A DNA stretch of 64,000 nucleotides from Pelomyxa schiedti (Eukaryota; Evosea; Pelobiontida; Pelomyxidae). The DNA is taken from NCBI GenBank assembly GCA_020536535.1, contig JAHLWZ010000530.1, forward strand, positions 158,384 to 222,383. Direction: 5' to 3'. The notes beneath the pieces are model-generated. The model was not told the DNA's origin, did not search any database, and saw only the letters and a list, made by a program, of their open reading frames with translations. Position numbers and translations under genes: made by a program. Shown here in pieces: positions 22,487 through 34,944 of the stretch (the stretch's first letter is position 1; every line of letters begins with the position of its first letter).

Positions 22487-25400
22487 ATGGTGCAAAAAAA
22501 CAAACAAAAGCAAGACGTCGTTCTTTTCGGCGCTTGGTTGGGGGACAGCGGGGCGGGTTGGGCCGTGGGCGTGGTTCTGGGCCGCGTTTGGCGGCGAGTC
22601 CGACAAACTGGCCGTCCTGCTGGAACGGGACTCAGGCCTCATCGATTCGGTGAACGACGGGAATCAAAAAGTGGTGCGTGCGTGTGCCATGTGGGTCTGT
22701 GCACCGTTGTGTTTTGCTTAAGCTTATTTATGAATATGAACTGAACACTCACTAAAATTGGTAAATGGCAGTAGAACTTTACTTACTTGCGTTTTTTTAC
22801 AAACTAAACGACCAGACTGCATTGCATGCGGCTGTGTGCGGTGCGTCGAGTTTCTGTTGTCGGCGCACATCAAAGTCGGTGCCCAGGTTTGTTGTGTTCT
22901 CTCCGGCTCATCACTAAACAATGGTATCATCACACAGATTGTGTGTACAAATCCCCGATATGTGTTCTCGTTTACTCTCCACTTTGACATTCACATTCAT
23001 CTTCTTAAATGAAAAACTAAAACCCAAATCCCTCCCTGTGCCATCCCCAGGGTAAAAATGTAAGTATACTACTATCTTCCGCTCAGATCTATTTTTTCAT
23101 GATTTTCCCTCTCTTGCTTGGGCCTTGGTGCGCTTTCAGGGAGAGGTAACTGCCCCAGACAACCATATTTTTGCATGATTCACCAATTTCTCACTCTCTT
23201 TCAGGTTAATGGAGTATGTTTGTTCTCCACCATCTGAATTATTCATAAATTTCTCACTCACTTCAATTTCCCTTATACTCTGGCCTTGGTGGGCTTTTAG
23301 ATTGTGTGTACCTGCCCGCACCCTATTTCGCATGCAAATTCGTCAATTTCACCAATTTCCCTCTTTTGCCTTGGTGCGCTTTTAGTATGTGCGTGTTCCT
23401 GCCCCATCTTGTATTGCACGATTCATCAATTTCTCACTTTTGCTTTCAGGGAGTATGTTAACTGCCCCCAACCCTATTTTGCCTGATTGGCCAATTTCTC
23501 ACTTGCTTTAATTTCCCTCTTTCATGTTCAGGGAGTATGTCACTGCACCCCAACCCTATTTTGCATTGTTTGATCACTTTTCTTTCTCTCTTTTGCTTTT
23601 CCTTGGCCCGCTTTTAGCTTGTGTGTGATAGGCCAAACCTATGTTGCCTAATTCGAAAATTTTTCAGGGAGTATGTTTCTGCTGCCCCTATTTCACTTTA
23701 TTAGAAGTAGTTTTTCGCTAACTGCGATTTCTCTCTTGTACTTTCCCTTGGTGCGCTTTTAGTATGTGTGTAACTGATCACAATCCTATTTCGCCAATTT
23801 CTCACTCACTTCAATTTCTCTCTTTCGCGTTCAGGGAGTATGTATACACTTCCCCTCAGCCCTATTTTGCCTGATTCATCATTTTGGATATATTATAATC
23901 TGTATGATCTGCATGATCCCACGGATTGTATGCACTTTCGAGCATGTTCATTTTACTTACTTTTGAACTTGCGCAGGAAGTATGAGTTTCTTTTATTGAT
24001 GCCTTGACTTATTTGTTTTCTTGGGTGCTCTCTTTTTTTATCCAAAGGGTGACGTACGTATCCAATTACTTTTTTGTATGCGTTGGCAACTAACAGTAAT
24101 TTTCATCTCTGTCAGACCGCACTTCACCTTGCCTGCAGAAACGGAAAGGTACAAATTGTGAGACAAATTCTCTCATCTGCGGGTGTTGACACTCACATCA
24201 AGGTTTCTTTCCCCCCTTTGACTGTGTGTGGGTTCTGTGCTTTAATTTTCCTGTGTACTTCTGCCAGAACAAGGATGGAGAAACAGCACTCGAGTGCTCG
24301 ACAAGTGATGAAGTCCGGCAACTATTCCAAGCCATGTGTCCAGCCACACCAACAACAATAGCGCGGACAGTCTCCACTCCCAAGACACCACAACAGCAAC
24401 AGCCCCCACAACCACAACCACCCTCCGCTGCAAACAAGCCACCATCATCTTCATCATACAACTCCCCACAACCAACAATGACGGCGACAAAACCAACAAC
24501 AACACCAAACACAATCAGGACTAGCCAGGTGATCTCCAAAGCTCTTGAGGGAGGTTATGATGCCGGCAGCAGCAGCAACAACGTTGTTGAGAAACGAGAA
24601 AGAGACTTCTGGGAAATGACGGCAAAGCAGAAGAGTGAGAGAAACTCCCCCCTCTTTAAGTCAAACTGCACTCCTCACACTTTGTGTTAAGATGACGAGA
24701 TCACGGAACTGAAGGCGCGAATCACACAATTGGAGGATCTTCTCCATGATGAAAGGAAATGCAGACAAGTCGAGGAACAAACATACAATGAAATGAAACA
24801 ATTCTATGAAGATGAAAGTGCAAAGACCCTGAAAACCTTTTGCGATGAAAGAGCATATGACCAACAAAGATTTGTTGATCTCCAACACTGTTTGTGCCTC
24901 CACTCAACACCCCTTTTCTCAATAGACTACATTTTTTTTTACCATTCTGAGTGCCGAACAGACATTGAAAGCATGAATCACGTGACGTCACATTTTAAAC
25001 ACGGAGAAGGCGGCACCTGGTGCAACATTCTTCCTGAAAACAACAACAGCTGCAAACGGTCACAAATCAGCATTGCTTTTGAGAACCTTTCCCCTTTTAA
25101 TGAAATTGTGTGCAGTTTCTGCCCTCTTCAAATGGTGCTTTCCTCGTTCTCTCACTTTCTGAAAGTCAACAAACGCACACAGGTTGTGAACTTCATAATT
25201 TCAAGGAAGTTTGGAGTCGAACCGACTCAGCAAGTCATTTTCACTGTGGGTACAGATAACTCGGAGGAACTGTTGACAGATTCATCCAGAACCTTGGATG
25301 ACAGACAACAACAGCAACAAGGCAGCGCAGTTGTTGTGTCAATCAAGGTGCGAATCAAACCAATCACATTAATACAAGAGAAAGACCTGAAAGTTGTTTC

Positions 25401-27053
25401 AACACTTGGAGTTGGATCTTATGGAACCGTTTTCAAGTACACCTTCCTCCACAACACCGCCGCCACTTCCTCCTCCTCATCGGAACCAACAACAACAACA
25501 TTCGTTGCAGTGAAAGCACTTCATGAAGTCATTCGGAGTGATTTCAACATCACCCAATTTCAGCAGGAAGCTGTGGTGAGTGAGTGAGTGAGAGAGAAAC
25601 CTTAAACAACCAATCAAACAAAAATAGATGACTCACCATACTGTAATCCAGATTTCGTCAAGTTTGAGGCACCCCAACATCGTGAGATGCCTTGGAACGT
25701 GCACAACAAGCACTGGGTCACTCTTGATTGTCTCTGAGCTCATGGAAATGAACCTGACGCAGCTCCTCCATCATGTTCCTCCTTCTTTCACAATCTTGGG
25801 GAATTAATTGTTGGTGCCTTTGCAGAAAAGTTTGATGTTCACAGAAATTGTTGCAGTCTCTTCAGGAATTTCCAAAGGGATGGCTGCACTTCACTTGTTT
25901 GTTTTCTTTCCCCTGATAAGTTTCACAAATGCATGAACTCATGGAAACACAGGAGGAATTACATGCACCGGGACCTGACATGCAACAACGTTCTCATTGA
26001 TTCTCATGGAACTCCGAAAATCGCTGATTTTGGTATCCTCCTCTTTCCTCTTCAATATAAATAGGTTCATGAAATGACTGACATGTTCACAGGAGTGTCA
26101 AGAGCTCTCCCAAGTTACGCTGAGTCTTATGGTGGTGGCCACCGCATCACCCCAGCTGTTAGTTTTACAAACGGGGCCGGCACACTAAATTATCTGCCAC
26201 CACAGATGCACACCCGTCACTACGGACTCAAAGGGGTGTGTCTGTCTCTGTTTTCTCTCATGGTGGCACCAATTCTGACCAAACAACACAATGCCTGCCA
26301 CAGGTGACATGTGGGAGTTTGCAGTCTTGTTGGGTGTGCTTCTCGATGTGCCAATACCACAAGTGCGCGAACCGAAGTCCGCGAACGAAATAACCGAGTT
26401 TTTGGCGGTCCAACGAGCTTCACTCTCCTCATCCGAAGTTGCCGGTTCGTTTGTTAACTCGAATGAATCATTTATGTATTGGCCGATAACTTACATGCAC
26501 ACACAGAATTGAACCGGCTTTGCCAAAGTGACCCTGGAGAACTTATTGTTGTGGGATGCCTCAGCCGGAGGAATGCCGTCATTTCTTCCTTGCGTTCTGA
26601 TCCCCGGATGGGCAACGTGCACCCTGCATGCGTTGGTCTGTTCTCACTCGTTGTCGAGTCGTGACTCTCGATCCTTGGTTCGTTTCTTCCCCCACCCACA
26701 AGCTCCAACTCATCACACACACAGAGAGCAACCGGCCGGCAATCGAGAGAATGCTGATGACATGTGCCGGCATCCTGTTTGAAGGTTCCACAACAACAAC
26801 CAACAACAACAGCATAAGCAACGATGACGCCATTGTTGTTGCAACAACCACGCAATCGGCATCCGCAGCGGCCACGGCACCCTCCACAACAACAACAACA
26901 ACGACGAGTGACAACCGCGAGTTGGCGGCACGCATCGCGGGGTGCCTCGCGGAAATGGCGGCGCAGAGCTTCCCTTGCCATCTCAATCCATCATCAACCA
27001 CAACAACATCACCAGTAACTGCTTCTGCTGCATCATCTTTCTTTTCATCATGA
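22487..27053 (+). pseudogene. copy A: ankyrin - coiled coil - UBL - TKL kinase, probably disabled chimera
   Basis: The 5' half (22487-24690) matches the type 2 genes F, G and H: an ankyrin exon (LLERDSGLIDSVND), the second ankyrin exon, a micro-exon array, then TALHLACRNGKVQIVRQ and NKDGETALECS. The 3' half matches the type 1 kinases: coiled coil (DEITELKARITQLED), ubiquitin-like segment (HGEGGTWCNILPEN; FGVEPTQQVIFTV), kinase N-lobe LGVGSYGTVFK, VAVK, MHRDLTCNN, ADFG, and YLPPQM in place of APE. Three changes argue that it is broken. The start ATG frame differs from the ankyrin frame. The second ankyrin exon shifts frame between TALHAAV and CVEFLLSAH. A TGA at 26662-26664 replaces a Cys codon kept in copies B-E, inside kinase helix alpha-H. 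The tail (26700-27053) stays open after that point. Confidence 0.7.
22887..24115 (+). repeat. micro-exon array in copy A
   Basis: Between the second and third ankyrin exons lies a series of degenerate repeats of 50-130 bp, each with a pyrimidine tract, TTTAG or TTCAG, a short island and GTATGT or GTGTGT. Islands in order: ATT (22938), GGT-AAA-AAT, GGA-GAG, GTT-AAT-GGA, ATT, TAT, GGA, GGA, CTT, GGA, TAT, GGA, then ATT with its AG lost (CACGG at about 23930), GAA, and GGT-GAC (24048-24053). All lengths are multiples of 3 and the flanking exons are phase 0. If spliced, they would add about 20 residues to an ankyrin loop. Confidence 0.55.
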
Positions 27054-27146
27054 CGACCAGACAGCCACCATGGCACCATCTCAACGAAAGCACAACCAAT
27101 CAAATCAATGATTGCAAGTTTTTATTTTTTTCGTCGACGAAACATC

Positions 27147-30100
27147 ATGACAACACACCAGCAGTGCGAGGAGTTGGGATTTGCGTGCTCGACTGGCACC
27201 ATGCCCGAGTTGCCGTCACCCACGTGGGACATCAACACCCCCATCGACGGTAGTTGGACCATGCTCCACATCGCGTGCTATTACGGGAACGAGTCGGTTG
27301 TTGGGCAGCTCCTTGGTGTGGTGGGTGCCTCACGCAGCCCCCCAATCGACCCAAACAAAACCGACAGCCATGGCCGAACGCCGCTGTGTTACGCTGCTTG
27401 CCAGGGCCACGAAGCAGTGGTGAGGATGTTGGTGGCAAGACCCAATGTGGATGTGAACAAGGGGTGCCCACTGGTCGAGGCATGTAGTAATCACCGCATG
27501 AAGGTGGTGGTGGCGTTGCTTGAGTGCCCACGTGTGGCCGTCAACTTGTTGCAAACAGCAGGAGACCAGCAGTCACACAAGGGTCAAACAGCACTGCACA
27601 TGGCCTGCGAAATGAGATTCGTGAAAGGGGTGAAGGTTCTGCTCCAGGTAAATGGAGTTGACACAAACCGCAAAAACATCAATGGTGAAACACCACTTGA
27701 TGTGGCAACAAGAAGGAAGGTTTCAGATGGCAAATACACTGATATATGCAACCTCTTGAAGGATCACAACGCGAGAATTATTCAATCCTCAAGCCACACG
27801 TTACCGCCACCACAACCACAATCACAACCCACAGCAACCACGATGACAGAAACGGTTCCAACTGCCACCAGGACCGCCACCAGCAATGTGGTGTCCAAAG
27901 CTCTTGGCATCATTGACAGCAGTAACAACTGGGAAATCGCTGCAGAGCAGCAGAAGAGTAACCCTTCCTCCATTGTGCCACACACCTCACTCACACTTTG
28001 TGTTGAAAAGGAGAAATCACAGAACTGAATGCACGAATCACACAATTGGAGGATGAAAACGCAAAGAACCTGAAGCTTCTCCATGATGAAAGAAAATATA
28101 GACAGAATTCAGAGGTGTGTGTTTGCTGGTCTTATGACGGATTCGTCGATAGTAATAACCTCTTTTGACAATGCATTCCACAGATGGAACTCCAAAGGGT
28201 GCAAGAAAAAAACGTGTTGGACATGACTGCAAAGAACAACGGTTTTTTGACACACCTTTTCTCCTCCTCCTTTTTCTCTTGTTTTGAATTCAAAAGTGAA
28301 CTCAAAACCCTTTTTTTCCCCTTCTTCCAAACACAGAAATCATGGAACTGGAGGCCCTTATAACAACATTGGAGGAAGAAAGTGCCAAGAACCTGAAGAT
28401 CTTTTGTGATGCAAGAGAGTTTTCACAACAAAGATCTTGTGATCTCCAACAGTGTATGTGCTCACAAGATCCTCTTTTTCAACCAACCACATCACCATGC
28501 TTCATTCTAACTTTAAAGCAGGCATGAATCACATGATGTCACATTTTGAACAAGGAGAAGGCACATGGTGCAACATTCTTCCTGAAAACAACAAAAGCTG
28601 CAAGAGATCACAAATCAGGATTGCATTTGAGGATTTTCCCTCTTTTGAGGAAATTGTGTGTGCCTTCTGTCCTCTTCAAATGGTATGTGACTGTGCTCTC
28701 CTTTGGCATTTCCCCCCACCCCCCCCCCCCCCCTTTGTTGTTGTTGTGATGTTGGTCACTGGCTGGGTGCATGGAAAAATAACGAGACAAACAAACACAG
28801 GTTGCAAAGATTGTAATCTCAAAGAAGTTTGGAATTGAACTGGCCCAACAAGTGATTTTCATTGTTGGCCCAGGAAACAACAACTCTGATGAGGAACTGC
28901 TGACGGATTCGTCCAGAACCTTGGATGACATTCAAAAACTACAACAACAAGAAGGAAGCAGCAGCACAAACATAGCAGTTCAAATCAAAGTTCGAATCAA
29001 ATCAAGCATGACAATACAAGAGAAAGACCTGAAAGTTGTTTCGACACTTGGAGTTGGATCGTACGGAACTGTTTTCAAGTGCTCCTTCCTTCACAACGTG
29101 GCCACCCCTTCATCATCATCAGAAGCAACGACAACAACGTTTGTGGCAGTGAAAGCACTTCACGAAATCATCAGATCAGAGTCAAACATCACACGATTCC
29201 AGCAGGAAGCTCTGGTGAGTGCCACCCTGTGTTTGAAAACAAATTCATTCATCCACTCACCATCTCACCAGATTTCATCAAGCTTGAGGCATCCCAACAT
29301 TGTGAGATGCCTTGGAACGTGCATTTGCACGAGCACAGGGTCACTCTGGATCGTCTCTGAACTCATGGAAATGAGCCTCAGGCAGCTCCTCCGTCATGTT
29401 TGTTTTCCTCCTCCCACTTTGAAAACATATGAACATTCAACAAACACAATCAGAAAGATTTGACATTCACAGAAGTTGTTGCAGTTTCTTCGGGAATTGC
29501 CAAGGGGATGACTGCACTTCACAGGTTTCAATCTTTCTGTTTTTTCTTTTGCTTGTCAAACCCACAACATCAACTCTAATTTTTCCCAATACGAAAAATG
29601 GATTTGCAACAAAAACACAGGAGGAACTACATGCACCGGGACCTGAGCAGCAACAATGTCCTCTTGGATTCTCATGGAACTCCGAAAATAACTGACTTTG
29701 GTACTTTCTCCAACTGCATACACATAATCTCAACTCAAAACTCTGAAGGAGTGTCGAGAGCCATTCAGGGTCAAATCGGCCGTGGGAGTGTGCCACCTAT
29801 GATTGGGAGTTATTCAAAAGGGGCCGGAACCCCGATTTACTTATCACCACAGATGCACACCGGGCACTACGGAATCCAAGGTATGCGGATGGCGTTCATC
29901 CTGTTGATATCACTCAATACTAATTCCACACACACATATATAATTCAAAAGGGGACATTTGGGAGTTTGCAGTTTTGTTGAGTGAACTTCTTCAACGCGA
30001 AGTTCCGTCGGTACAAATGCCAAAGTCCGGTGCCCAAGTCACAGAATTTGTGAGAGTTCAGAGGGCTTCACTCTCACCCCTTGAAATTGCCGGTTTGTTG

Positions 30101-30598
30101 TCAGCAACAACCACAATACAAAAGGTGCTCTCTGACTCACACACAACACAGAAGTGGACCGGCTTTGCAATGACGTTGGAGACATTCCCGTTGCTGAGTG
30201 CCTCGGCCGGAGGCTCGCAATCATCTCCGCGTTGCGATCCGATCCCAAGATGAACAACAACGTGCACCGTGCGTGCGTTGGTCTGTTCTCTCTCGTTGTT
30301 GAGTCCTGCCTCTCCATCCTCGGTTCGTTTTCCTTTCCGTCCTCACCCTCACTCACTGACTTACTCCCACAACCACACACAAATCCACACGCGCACAGAG
30401 ATCGACCGGCCGTCATTCCCGGCGATTGACAAAGTGTTGATGATGTGCGCCGAGATCGTGTTCACCACCAATTCCAGACCAAGCCCGTCGACCAACAGCA
30501 CTCCCACAAGTGACAACGACGTGATGGGGCACATCACCAAGTGCCTCGAGAACATCGCAGCAACTACGTTCCAAGACCACTGCAATCGCACAGAGTGA
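27147..30598 (+). CDS. copy B: ankyrin - coiled coil - UBL - TKL-type kinase
   Basis: An intact signalling kinase. The ATG at 27147 opens about 270 residues of ankyrin repeats (GQLLGVVGASRSPPIDPN, GRTPLCYAACQGHEAVV, GQTALHMACEMRFVKGV, GETPLDVATRRKVSD). Donor A-GTAACC at 27958 leads to coiled-coil exons (ITELNARITQLEDENAKN; MELQRVQEKNVLDMTAKN; MELEALITTLEEESAKN). Next is a ubiquitin-like fold split by an intron (RIAFEDFPSFEEIVCAF, then ISKKFGIELAQQVIFIVG and LLTDSSRTLDDIQ). The kinase has LGVGSYGTVFK, VAVKALHE, a Glu in FQQEAL, the alpha-E block GIAKGMTALH, MHRDLSSNNVLL, ITDFG, and YLSPQM at the APE site. After DIWEFAVLL a family-specific insert precedes RPSFPAIDKVL (alpha-I). All catalytic residues are present. 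Introns are 40-90 nt. Confidence 0.82.
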
Positions 30599-30905
30599 GG
30601 ACTGGCCTGCCGCCAATGAGCAGCGGTGCGTGCGGCCTGCATCCATTGTAGTCTCTGAGTGGTGCGGGTGGTCTTTTTCACAATAATCAACGGGAGGGGA
30701 GAATTTGGGAGCTCTCAATTGTTGGTAAATGGCTGAACAAAAAAAAACACCGGACCGCCGATCCTGAGCGACGGTAACGAAAATGCCAGCGTTCCGGTCC
30801 GTTGATTATTTGATTCAAAGGGCTGATTGTTAGTGGCTTCCCCTAACCATCAAAAAGCGACCATAGGCGTTATTACGCACCGCCGGCCAAACGTCATCAC
30901 CCACA
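30599..30905. other. spacer between copies B and C
   Basis: About 300 bp without a gene. It holds a short imperfect inverted pair (ACCGGACCG near 30750; CGGTCCGTT near 30796) in a GC-richer patch. This may be a remnant of a small repeat. No promoter motif can be named. Confidence 0.4.
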
Positions 30906-33900
30906 ATGACAACACCACTGTCACACCATCAGTGCGTGGCCATGCGATTTGCGTGCGAGCGTGGTGAGATGCCCGAGTTGCCGCCGTCGCCCACGTGGGA
31001 CATCAACACCCCCATCGACGGTGGTTTGACCCTGCTCCACATCGCGTGCTACTGCGGCCGCGAGTCGGTCGTCGGCCAGCTCCTCGGCGCGGCCGGCGCG
31101 TCGCGCCGCCCCCCGATCGACCCGAACTCGACGGACAGCTACGGCCGAACCCCGCTGTGTCACGCCGCCCGCGAGGGCAAGGAGGCAGTGGTGAAGATGC
31201 TGGTGGCGAGACCAGACGTGGACGTGAACAAGGGGTGCCCGCTGGTCGAGGCGTGTGGGGTGCCGCTCATGGGCGTGGTGGTGGCGCTGCTCGAGTGCCC
31301 TCGGGTGGACGTCAACTTGGTGCAGACGGCAGGCGACGAGAGGTCTCACAGGGGCCAAACGGCACTGCACGTGGCCTGCGGAATGAGGTTCGTGAAAGGG
31401 GTGAAGGTGCTGCTCCAGGTCAATGGAATTGACACGAACCGCAAAAACATCAAGGGCGAAACACCACTTGATGTGGCAACAAGAAGGAAGGTTTCAGATG
31501 GCAAATTCACTGAAATATGCAACCTCTTGAATGATCACAATGCGAGAATTATTCAATCCTCAAGCCACACCTTACCACCACCACAACCACCACCCACCGG
31601 CAATGTACTGTCCAAAGCTCTTGACATCATTGGCAGTAACAATGATGGGAAACAAGAAAGAAACTGGGAAATCACCGTAATGCAGCAGAGGAGTAACCCC
31701 CCAAATCAAATTTAACTTGGTACACACACCTCACTCACACTTTGTGTTCAAAAGGAGAAATCAGAGAACTGAATGCCCGAATCACACAATTGGAGGATGA
31801 AAACTCAAAGAACCTGAAGCTTCTCCAGGAGGAAAGACAACTCCACAAAAAGACTCTTCTTGACTCAACTTTGAAGAACAAGGGTTTTAACCCTTTCTCT
31901 CCTCTTCTCTCACCCCCAAAAAAAAGAGCTGATGGCACTGATCTCCACACTGGAGGAAGAAAGTGCCAAGAACCTGAAGCTTCTCCATGAAGAAAGAAAA
32001 TGCAGACAGGTCGACCAACAAAGGTTTTGTGAACTGCAACAGAACTGTTTGTGCTCCCCCACTCCTCCTTTTCTTCCTTCCTTTTTCTCCCTTCAGGCTT
32101 TGCTTCTTCTCTTTTAGATTCTGACACCTGTTCTCATATCAAGGGAAACAGAATTCAGAAGTGTGTGTTTGTTGTTTGTCTTATAACAATGGGTCCTACA
32201 ATAATAATGAAACACATTCCCTCCACAGATGGAACTCCAAAGGTTGCAAGAAAAACACATGATGGACATGACCGCAAAGAACAACGGTTTTTTGACACCT
32301 CCTTTTTCTCTTTCTTTGTTAAAATTCAGGAAAGTGAACTCATTGGTTCACCCTCAAACTCTTTTTTCCCTTCTTCCAAACACAGAAGTCACGGAACTGG
32401 AGGCCTTCATAACAACATTGGAGGAAGAAAGTGCAAAGAACCTGAAGATCTTTTGTGATGAAAGAGAGTTTTCACAACAAAGATCTCATGATCTCCAACA
32501 CTGTTTGTCCCTCTTTTTCGACAAACCACACATTCATAACACCATGCCACACTCTTCTTCATTCTAACTGTAAAGCAGGTATGAATCACATGATTTCACA
32601 TGTTGAACAAGGAGAAGGCATGTGGTGTGACATTCTTCCTGAAAACAACAACTGCAAGAGATCACAAATCAGGATTGCATTTGAGGATCTTCCCTCTTTT
32701 GAGGAAATTGTGTGTGGCCTCTGTCCTCTTCAAATGGTATGTGACCGTGCTCCTACTTTGAGATATTGGTCACTGGCTGGGTGCGTGGGAAAATAACGAG
32801 ACAAACAAACACAGGTCGCAAAGATTGTCATCTCAAAGAAGTTTGGAATTGAACCAGCTCAACAACTCATTTTCATTGTTGGCCCAGGAAACAACAACTC
32901 TGATGAGGAACTGCTGACAGATTCATCCAGAACCTTGGATGACATTCAAAAACGACAACAACAAGGCAACATCAGCAGCAGCACAAGCAGAGATGTTGTT
33001 CAAATCAAGGTTCGAATCAAATCAAGCATGACAATACAAGAGAAAGACCTGAAACTTATTTCGACACTTGGAGTTGGGTCTTATGGAACTGTTTTCAAGT
33101 GCTCCTTCCTTCACAGCACAACCCCCTCTTCCTCATCATCATCAACAACAACAACGTTTGTGGCAGTGAAAGCACTTCACGAAATCATCAGATCAGAGTC
33201 AAACATCACACGATTTCAGCAGGAAGCTCTGGTGAGAGAGTTTCCCTCTATGACCCTGTGTTTGAAAACAAATTCATTCACCCACTCACCATCTCACCAA
33301 CACACACGCCAGATTTCATCAAGCTTGAGACATCCCAACATTGTGAGATGCCTTGGAACGTGCATTTGCACGAGCACCGGGTCACTCTGGATCGTCTCTG
33401 AACTCATGGAAATGAGCCTCAGGCAGCTCCTCCGTCATGTTTGTTTTCCTCCTCCCACTTTTGAAAAGATATGAACATTCGACAACGCAATCAGAAAGAT
33501 TTGACATTCACAGAAGTTGTTGCAGTTTCTTCAGGAATTGCCAAAGGGATGACTGCACTTCACAGGTTTTCAATTTCTGTTTTTTCTTTTGCTTGTCAAA
33601 CACACAACATCAACTCCAATTTGTCCCAATAAATAAAATGGATTTGCAACAAAAACACAGGAGGAACTACATGCACCGGGACCTGAGCAGCAACAATGTC
33701 CTCTTGGATTCTCATGGAACTCCAAAAATAACTGACTTTGGTACTTTCTCCAACTGCCTACACATAATCTCAACTCAAACCTCTGAAGGAGTGTCGAGAG
33801 CCATTCAGGGTCAAACCGGCCGTGGGAATGTGCCACCTATGATTGGGAGTTTTTCAAAAGGGGCCGGAACCCCGATTTACTTGTCACCACAGATGCACAC

Positions 33901-34638
33901 CGGGCACTACGGAATTCAAGGTATGGGGATGGTGTTAATCCTGTTGATATCACTCAATACTAATTCCACACACACATATATATAATTCACAAGGGGACAT
34001 TTGGGAGTTTGCGGTCTTGTTGAGTGAACTTCTTCAACGCGAAGTTCCGTCGATACAAATGCCAAAGTCCGGTGCCCAAGTGACAGAATTTATGAGGCTC
34101 CAGAGGGCATCGCTCTCACCTCCGGAAATTGCCGGTTTGTTGTCAATAAGAATACACTCTCTCTGACTCACACACATCACGCACAGAAGTGGACCGTCTT
34201 TGCAATGACGTTGGAGACATTCCCGTTGCTGAGTGCCTCGGCCGGAGGATCGCAATCATCTCCGCGTTGCGAACCGATCCCAAGATGAACAACAACAACG
34301 TGCACCGTGCATGTGTTGGTCTGTTCTCTCTCGTTGTTGAATCCTGCCTCTCGATCCTCGGTTCGTTTTTCTTTTCCCATTCCGTCCCTCACTTACTCCC
34401 ACAACCACCAGAGATCGACCGGCCGTCATTCCCGGCGATTGACAAGGTGTTGATGACGTGCGCCGAGATCGTGTTCACCACCAATCCCAGACCAAGCCCG
34501 TCGACCAACAACAACAATAACGACGACGACGTGATGGGGCACATCACCAGGTCCCTCGCGAACATCGCGGCAACAACATTCCCAGGTCGCCGCAATCGCA
34601 CAGAACCAACGACTGCCGTTCCTCTTGGTCACACATAG
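30906..34638 (+). CDS. copy C: ankyrin - extended coiled coil - UBL - TKL-type kinase
   Basis: Same order as copy B and intact. The ankyrin exon is GC-richer (30960-31400) than in the other copies. The coiled coil is longer because extra exons repeat one module: EIRELNARITQLED with SKNLKLLQEER, ELMALISTLEEESAKN, MELQRLQEKHMMDMTAKN, and EVTELEAFITTLEEESAKN. Next come the ubiquitin-like segment (RIAFEDLPSFEEIVCGLC; FGIEPAQQLIFIVG), then the kinase with LGVGSYGTVFK, VAVKALHE, MHRDLSSNN, ITDFG, YLSPQM, a DIWEF-type helix and RPSFPAIDKVL. The stop is at 34636-34638. B and C are about 90% alike through the kinase by eye, so the duplication is recent. The kinase class (TKL) is inferred from the loop and helix motifs. 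Confidence 0.82.
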
Positions 34639-34734
34639 TGAGGACCCGCCCCCAATGAGCAGTGGTGAGAGAGCGTCCCTCAGTTTGTCTTCCCTTCCCA
34701 ATTGAGAGAACATCTTCATCTTCATCTTTGGCTA

Positions 34735-34944
34735 CCGTATGTTGGGAAACCTTCGTTCTATAAAACTTTCGTTGCCTAAAACATTCGTTGTCGAAAACTT
34801 TTGTTGCCGAAAACATGCGCCCGCAAAAAAGTTCGTCGCGGCACCACCAAAAACCACGACACCGAAAACTTTCGCCGGGTGCTGTGGGAGACGAAAAATT
34901 TGGGCAACAAAAGTTTGTTGGAACGAAGGTTTCTCAACATACGG
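34735..34944. mobile_element. MITE with long TIRs and TA target duplication
   Basis: Terminal inverted repeats of about 24 bp start CCGTATGTTGGGAAACCTTC at 34735; the right end (to 34944) is the complement with one mismatch. Both ends are flanked by TA (34733-34734 and 34945-34946), the target duplication of Tc1/mariner-type elements. The 210-bp element has no coding capacity. Inside, units of about 16 bp (TTCGTTGYCGAAAAC) repeat in direct and inverted orientation. It lies between copy C and copy D, about 55 bp before the D start. Confidence 0.82.

Noticed and set aside
26472-27103. Minus-strand Cys/Val-rich frames opposite kinase tails
   Set aside because: They are shadows of (CAA)n/(ACA)n codon runs coding for Thr/Gln/Asn on the plus strand, and recur in every kinase copy at the same place.
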